Source: an uncultured Collinsella sp. (lineage in GTDB: Bacteria > Actinomycetota > Coriobacteriia > Coriobacteriales > Coriobacteriaceae). Taken from it: a DNA stretch of 16,333 bases. The notes under the pieces were generated by a model. The model did no database searches. It worked only from the letters and a program-made list of their open reading frames with translations, and was not told the DNA's origin. Both the position numbers and the translations under genes were made by a program. The DNA lies in assembly GCA_900554135.1 (NCBI GenBank), contig USFU01000022.1:1-16333 (forward strand). The letters run 5' to 3'. Positions 12,727-16,333 of this stretch are shown in pieces. The stretch's first letter is position 1. The number at the start of each line of letters is the position of its first letter.

Positions 12727-13860
12727 ATGCAGCATTCGAACCATCGCACCGCAGCGCTCGTCGCGTCGAAGCCGGCTCGTATCATCACGAGCGCCGCGCT
12801 CGCCGTTGCGCTGACGGCCACGCCGATGCTCTCCCCCGTCGCGGCCTATGCCGCCTCGCAGGCAACGCAGGATCAGCTTTCCGCCGCCCAGAAAAAAATC
12901 GAGGACGCTACGAGCGCCTACAACGACGCCCGAACCAAGCTCGAGGATCTGCAAAAGCAGATCGACTCCAATGAGGCGAACATCGATAAGATTGAGGCCG
13001 AGCTACCCGAGCAGCAGGCCAAGGCAAGCTCCGCCATGCGCGATCTGTATAAGTACCAGAAGGGCACCAGCCCCATCGTGAGCTTCCTGGTGAACACGCA
13101 GAGCTTGGGGGACTTTATCACCACCTGCAAATACACCAACCAGATTACGAGCTCGAGCGTCGACGAAATCGAAGAGCTTAGCAAGATGCAGACCGAGCTC
13201 GAGCAGAACAAAACCGAGCTCGATCAGGCCAAGTCTCAGCTCGAGGGCGAGCAAAAGAATGCCGAGGACGCGCTGGCGCAGGCTCAGCAGCTCCGTAACG
13301 AGGCCCAAGCGAAGGCCGAACAGGAAAATGCCGCCGAGCTGGCTAAGCTCGAGGCCGACAAGGCCGCTGCCGCCGAGAAGATCTCGGGTACCGGCGTGAG
13401 CGGCAATAACTCCAACAGTCAGGCCACCAACTCCAACACCACCATCGACACCACGCCGAACAGCCCCAACAGCGGCAATTCCGATTACGACTCGTTCATT
13501 AACGAGTGGACGAGCCGCATCGACAACTACCTTGCCGGCTCCCCTATGGCAGGCCAGGGCTACAACTTTGCCGTTGCCGCCTGGAATACCGGCGTCGATC
13601 CCCGTTGGTCCCCCGCCATCGCCTGCATCGAGAGCAGCAAGGGCCTCTATTGCGCCGGCTCCTATAACGCCTGGGGCTGGAGTGCCCGCGGCGGCGGTTG
13701 GCGTAGCTTTGGCAGCTGGAGCGAGGGTGTCTCCGCCCACGTTGCCTACCTGGGCGCCAACTATGGCTCCACGCTTACCCCGGCAGCCGCCAAAAAGTAC
13801 TGCCCGCCCACGTGGCAGGACTGGTACAACAAAGTCGCCAATCAAATGAACCGTATTTAA
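12727..13860 (+). CDS. Secreted coiled-coil protein with C-terminal lysozyme/transglycosylase-like domain
   Basis: The 377-residue product has a signal peptide (about 1-43, with cleavage near AYA-AS). A long Ala/Glu/Lys/Gln-rich coiled coil follows at about 46-216, like the N-terminal regulatory part of PcsB/CwlO/RipA-type hydrolases. A Ser/Asn/Thr-rich linker spans about 219-255, and the final domain of about 120 residues has WSPAIACIESSKG (294-306) and NAWGWSARGGGW (314-325). The ESS after a hydrophobic helix, followed by an AWGW element, resembles motifs I and II of lytic transglycosylases; E302 is the candidate catalytic acid. C300, C309 and C359 could form a disulfide. It probably cuts peptidoglycan at the cell surface. 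ATG 12727 follows GAGG at a good distance; an earlier TTG in frame is less likely. A strong terminator follows. Confidence 0.75.
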   Translation: MQHSNHRTAALVASKPARIITSAALAVALTATPMLSPVAAYAASQATQDQLSAAQKKIEDATSAYNDARTKLEDLQKQIDSNEANIDKIEAELPEQQAKASSAMRDLYKYQKGTSPIVSFLVNTQSLGDFITTCKYTNQITSSSVDEIEELSKMQTELEQNKTELDQAKSQLEGEQKNAEDALAQAQQLRNEAQAKAEQENAAELAKLEADKAAAAEKISGTGVSGNNSNSQATNSNTTIDTTPNSPNSGNSDYDSFINEWTSRIDNYLAGSPMAGQGYNFAVAAWNTGVDPRWSPAIACIESSKGLYCAGSYNAWGWSARGGGWRSFGSWSEGVSAHVAYLGANYGSTLTPAAAKKYCPPTWQDWYNKVANQMNRI

Positions 13861-13870
13861 ATGCAACTGC

Positions 13871-13906
13871 AAAGGGGCCCCAAACGGGGCCCCTTTTCGA
13901 TTTTTT
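13871..13906. terminator. Bidirectional terminator between the hydrolase and kinase genes
   Basis: AAAGGGGCCCC (13871-13881) pairs exactly with 13886-13896 around a four-base loop. TTTTCGATTTTTT follows on the plus strand. The reverse direction gives a shorter T run (TTTGC), so the same stem can also end the kinase transcript, whose stop is at 13905-13907. Confidence 0.9.
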
Positions 13907-15305
13907 AAGAGACGACGCCCGTCGCGTTGCCGATAACGACGACGACGCACATGACGGCAAACATAAACCCGAGCGCCTTGAACCATAATTCGACAAAAGT
14001 ACTCCCCCGATACCGATCGAGTACGGGAAAACGACGTCGAAGCCTGCGCCGGTCGAGCATTCCAAATGTAATGAGCAGCACCAGGCCATCGACCATAAAG
14101 AAATACTCAAGTGCCAAAAACCACGTTGGATAGTTTCGGTTTTCGCCCGTCGGCGTAAATACCGCAAAATGGCTGCCCACCAGCAGCAACAATGTTGTCG
14201 CATAGACGCACCCATTCCATATGCGCCCCACGGGCTCGGGGATACGCGAGAGCAGACGTGCACATTTGGACGTCACAGGAGAGACGATCGAACGCCGGTT
14301 TGCAGAAGACGGAAGCGTGAGGGCAACCGGCTGCTGTACCCGCTGAACCTGTGACACCGAGACCCGGGGCACACTGGCAGCAGATGAGGTCACGGGCGAC
14401 GGTGCAGGAAGATATGGCTCATACGCCGCACGCGCAGCATGCCCCAGTGCCTTTGCACTCGCAAAGCGCTTAGCCGGATCGAGCGCCATCGCCATGCAAA
14501 TCACATCCGACAGCGGAACGGGAATGCCATGCGCCTCGCATTGTTCGCGCATGTCACGCCCCGGTTTAGGATCAGTTCCCGTCAGGCAAAAGAACAGCAG
14601 CGCGCCAAGCGCGTAAATATCGCTGCGGACGCTCGTCTGCCCAAACCCAAACTGCTCGGGCGGCGCATAGGAACGCGTGCCAAACTTGACGGTGTCGGCG
14701 TCGGCGCCATCGCGCCAAACGCGCGCGATTCCCAGGTCAATAATCACCAACGACGAGAAGATCATGCCAGCATCAGCCGCATACCTCACGCCCGATACGA
14801 TGATGTTCGAGGGCTTAAGGTCGCGGTGGATTACCGGTACCCCCGGCTCCCCCGCAGCTGCAAAACCAGCATGCAGCTCGCCCACCGCTTCACACAGAAC
14901 GGGATACAGCCCGCGGGCATAATCGGGCGTCGCCCCCAAGCGTCCCACCAACGCCTCGAGTGTCTCGCCTTCGACATACTCCATCACCACGTCAAGCTCG
15001 TCGCCCACACGGCGGCAATCGACGATTCGGGGCAAGTGCTCAAAACGACGACCGGCGCGCTGGGCCGCAAACAGGCGCTCATATGCTCCGCCAATCTGCA
15101 CCGAAGCATCGATGCGCTTGCGGACAAAGGGACCGAGAGACCCGCCGCCAGAGCCCTCAAAATAGACGAGTTCAGTCGTCTCGACATCCGAGCACTTGAG
15201 CACACGCTCCACACGATAGCTGTCATCGCGGTCGAGCGACGCCAGGTGCTCGGCAAGCGAAGCGGTCAGCTCGTCATCGAAATATGTTGGGCTCTGAGTA
15301 TCCAT
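13905..15305 (-). CDS. Membrane-anchored Ser/Thr protein kinase (Hanks type)
   Basis: The protein has 466 residues from the chosen start. The kinase domain (about 30-290) has the ATP-lysine region FVRKRID (about 61-66), catalytic loop HRDLKPSN (about 160-167), metal-binding DLG in place of DFG (about 190-192), and the activation-segment end GTRSYAPPEQ (about 209-218). A Ser/Pro/Val-rich linker follows, then three membrane helices at about 366-383, 395-416 and 439-460. The usual Gly-rich loop GxGxxG is missing; the equivalent stretch reads KCSDVETT. There are no PASTA repeats. The start is uncertain: ATG 15303-15305 is used because ATG codons at 15315-15317 and 15312-15314 sit right against a strong hairpin and have no ribosome site. 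It follows the HTH gene on the same strand. Confidence 0.85.
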   Translation of the reverse strand: MDTQSPTYFDDELTASLAEHLASLDRDDSYRVERVLKCSDVETTELVYFEGSGGGSLGPFVRKRIDASVQIGGAYERLFAAQRAGRRFEHLPRIVDCRRVGDELDVVMEYVEGETLEALVGRLGATPDYARGLYPVLCEAVGELHAGFAAAGEPGVPVIHRDLKPSNIIVSGVRYAADAGMIFSSLVIIDLGIARVWRDGADADTVKFGTRSYAPPEQFGFGQTSVRSDIYALGALLFFCLTGTDPKPGRDMREQCEAHGIPVPLSDVICMAMALDPAKRFASAKALGHAARAAYEPYLPAPSPVTSSAASVPRVSVSQVQRVQQPVALTLPSSANRRSIVSPVTSKCARLLSRIPEPVGRIWNGCVYATTLLLLVGSHFAVFTPTGENRNYPTWFLALEYFFMVDGLVLLITFGMLDRRRLRRRFPVLDRYRGSTFVELWFKALGFMFAVMCVVVVIGNATGVVS

Positions 15306-15321
15306 AGCGTCCATCATAGCG

Positions 15322-15355
15322 CAGGGCGCGGACGCCCCGTGGCATCCGCGCCCTG
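15322..15355 (-). promoter_or_regulatory. Strong hairpin immediately before the kinase start
   Basis: CAGGGCGCGGA (15322-15332) and its exact complement (15345-15355) form an 11-bp stem with a 12-base loop. It lies between the HTH stop and the kinase start, ending 4 to 16 bases before the possible start codons. It may limit kinase translation or act as a weak terminator of the HTH message; no U-run follows. Confidence 0.5.
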
Positions 15356-15404
15356 TTCGGCTGCGTGGTTGTTCTGGTGGCACCGTCGGTTCAGCCTTTG
15401 GCCG

Positions 15405-15827
15405 CTAACTCACCGTTTCCTCGCCAAAGCGATACAGCTCTTCATTGACCTTTTGGAGGCTACAACCGCGGTCGATGCAAAAGATGATGATTGCATCTCG
15501 ACGGTCCTTGCAGTTGAGGATGCTCACTCCGGCAGCCGTCAGCGCGCGGTTGGTCTCCTTCATCGACAGCGCCATCGCAAAGGCAATCTGCAGCACCTTA
15601 TTGCGGCTTGGATGGCGTGCACCGGTAAAGATCTGATAGCCAAAGGTCTCGTTGAGGTCGGCCATACGCACCACGCGGGAGCGCTCCAGCCCCTTCTCTT
15701 GCAGCAACTGCTTTAGGTAGTCCGAAAGCGACGGGGCGGCAAAGTCGTGCTCCTTGATATAGCCGTCGATACTCGGCGCATCAAGGAGCTCGTTGAGCAA
15801 CTCTTCGGTCAACTTTTTATCGGGCAT
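15405..15827 (-). CDS. Small helix-turn-helix (XRE-like) protein upstream of the kinase
   Basis: The 140-residue cytoplasmic protein has a five-helix XRE/Cro-like region at about 34-95. LSDYLKQLLQEKGL leads into the recognition-type helices around VVRMADLNETFGYQIFTGARHPS, then NKVLQIAFAMALS. The C-terminal part (about 96-140) is helical, with C106, C117 and C122. I recall similar small HTH proteins next to Ser/Thr kinase genes in Firmicutes and Actinobacteria, so the two probably act together, with the HTH as a possible kinase substrate or partner; this is inference. GGGAGG lies nine bases before ATG 15825-15827. The FxLYD gene ends 33 bp upstream, so the three genes may be one transcript. 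DNA binding is not proven. Confidence 0.7.
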   Translation of the reverse strand: MPDKKLTEELLNELLDAPSIDGYIKEHDFAAPSLSDYLKQLLQEKGLERSRVVRMADLNETFGYQIFTGARHPSRNKVLQIAFAMALSMKETNRALTAAGVSILNCKDRRDAIIIFCIDRGCSLQKVNEELYRFGEETVS

Positions 15828-15860
15828 ACGACTTCGCCTCCCCCCAGTGCATGCAACATG

Positions 15861-16304
15861 CTAGAAACCGCTCACATCCGAGCGCTCCCAACTGGCGACC
15901 TGATCGGGAGACACCGTGCCCAGCGCCTCGAACTTCCAGGAGCCGCCCGCCTTCAGATGATTGGTGTTTGCAAAAGCCGTTCCAACCTGGTTGCCATCTG
16001 CATCATACAGAACATACTCAATCTGAATGTAGCTCTTTTCCTTGTCCGTGTTATTGGTCAGCGTGCCCGTGATCTTATAGGCAAACTGATTGGAGGTGTC
16101 TTCAGCCTCGTCAGCAATGGTATACAGTTCTTGCGGTTCTTTTTGCTCCTCAGCCTGCTGTGTCGTCTCGGCAGGTTTTGCCGAATCGCTCGCAGACGAA
16201 TCGGTTGAGTTGCCACCCATAGAACCCACGGCACCGACAATAACCAGCACCACGATGACGCCTAGGACAATCTTGCCGATCGGCTTCTTTCCCTCTTTTG
16301 CCAT
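15861..16304 (-). CDS. Membrane-anchored FxLYD-domain protein
   Basis: The 147-residue protein has a basic N-terminus (KEGKKPIGK) and one membrane helix at about 11-29. A Ser/Glu/Gln-rich stalk spans about 31-58. An extracytoplasmic beta domain of about 80 residues follows, containing YKITGTLTNNTDKEKSYIQ and VLYDADGNQVGTAFA, then LKAGGSWKFEA. This is the FxLYD pattern, a small immunoglobulin-like fold found in many Gram-positive surface proteins, usually without known function. AAGGA lies seven bases before ATG 16302-16304. Only 29 bases remain upstream in the window, so its promoter is not identifiable. It is first of three same-strand genes, ahead of the HTH protein and the kinase. Confidence 0.75.
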   Translation of the reverse strand: MAKEGKKPIGKIVLGVIVVLVIVGAVGSMGGNSTDSSASDSAKPAETTQQAEEQKEPQELYTIADEAEDTSNQFAYKITGTLTNNTDKEKSYIQIEYVLYDADGNQVGTAFANTNHLKAGGSWKFEALGTVSPDQVASWERSDVSGF

Positions 16305-16333
16305 TATGCATCCTTCCTACGATCCGGCTACCG

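Noticed and set aside
14439..15716. A 425-codon plus-strand frame opposite the kinase and HTH genes
   Set aside because: The minus strand shows intact kinase motifs and a ribosome site; the plus frame has none and spans two genes and their gap.
1..16333. CRISPR arrays, tRNA or rRNA genes, insertion sequences, phage or defence genes
   Set aside because: I looked for regular short repeats, cloverleaf-like runs with conserved arms, transposase motifs and known defence domains and saw none. A tRNA or covariance-model scan would settle the RNA part.

Overview
The window looks like a chromosomal segment of a GC-rich, Gram-positive member of the Coriobacteriia, most probably Collinsella or a close relative. 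This is inferred from the overall protein repertoire, the strong GC bias at third codon positions, strong AGGAGG-type ribosome binding sites and the D-aspartate cell-wall gene pair. It is not a database result. Gene content is mostly housekeeping and surface functions. I saw no phage, insertion sequence, CRISPR array, tRNA or rRNA.

Layout. Minus strand 1-2515: the 5' end of xseA (exonuclease VII large subunit), a membrane zinc metallopeptidase, and rnd (RNase D). A 98-bp hairpin repeat lies between the last two. Plus strand 2614-5741: a diacylglycerol-kinase-family lipid kinase, a 30-residue membrane peptide directly behind it, a strong terminator, an AT-rich gap, and a secreted, membrane-anchored C69 dipeptidase. 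Plus strand 5828-9427: a complete tryptophan-uptake operon. It has a promoter, a 21-residue leader peptide with three consecutive Trp codons, an attenuator-type terminator, a TrpP-like ECF S component, a fused double ATPase and an EcfT protein. Minus strand 9553-11640: a D-aspartate ligase-like ATP-grasp protein followed by an Asp/Glu racemase. Plus strand 11861-13860: a MOSC-domain protein and a secreted coiled-coil protein with a C-terminal lysozyme/transglycosylase-like domain. The latter is preceded by a cluster of palindromes. Minus strand 13905-16304: an FxLYD membrane protein, a small helix-turn-helix protein and a membrane Ser/Thr kinase.

How the parts work together. The centre of interest is the tryptophan operon. 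The leader peptide would report charged tRNA-Trp, and its last codons can pair with the terminator stem, giving a compact ribosome-controlled switch. The three transporter proteins contain one Trp in 1022 residues, so they can be made under starvation. The ligase and racemase together fit synthesis and attachment of a D-Asp peptidoglycan cross-bridge. The coiled-coil hydrolase, the zinc peptidase and the membrane kinase add further envelope functions.

Two hairpin repeats (1236-1333 and 6731-6831) share a conserved tip but have different outer stems with matched changes on both arms. They appear to be members of a dispersed structured element. A second, unrelated perfect inverted repeat sits at 6875-6918.
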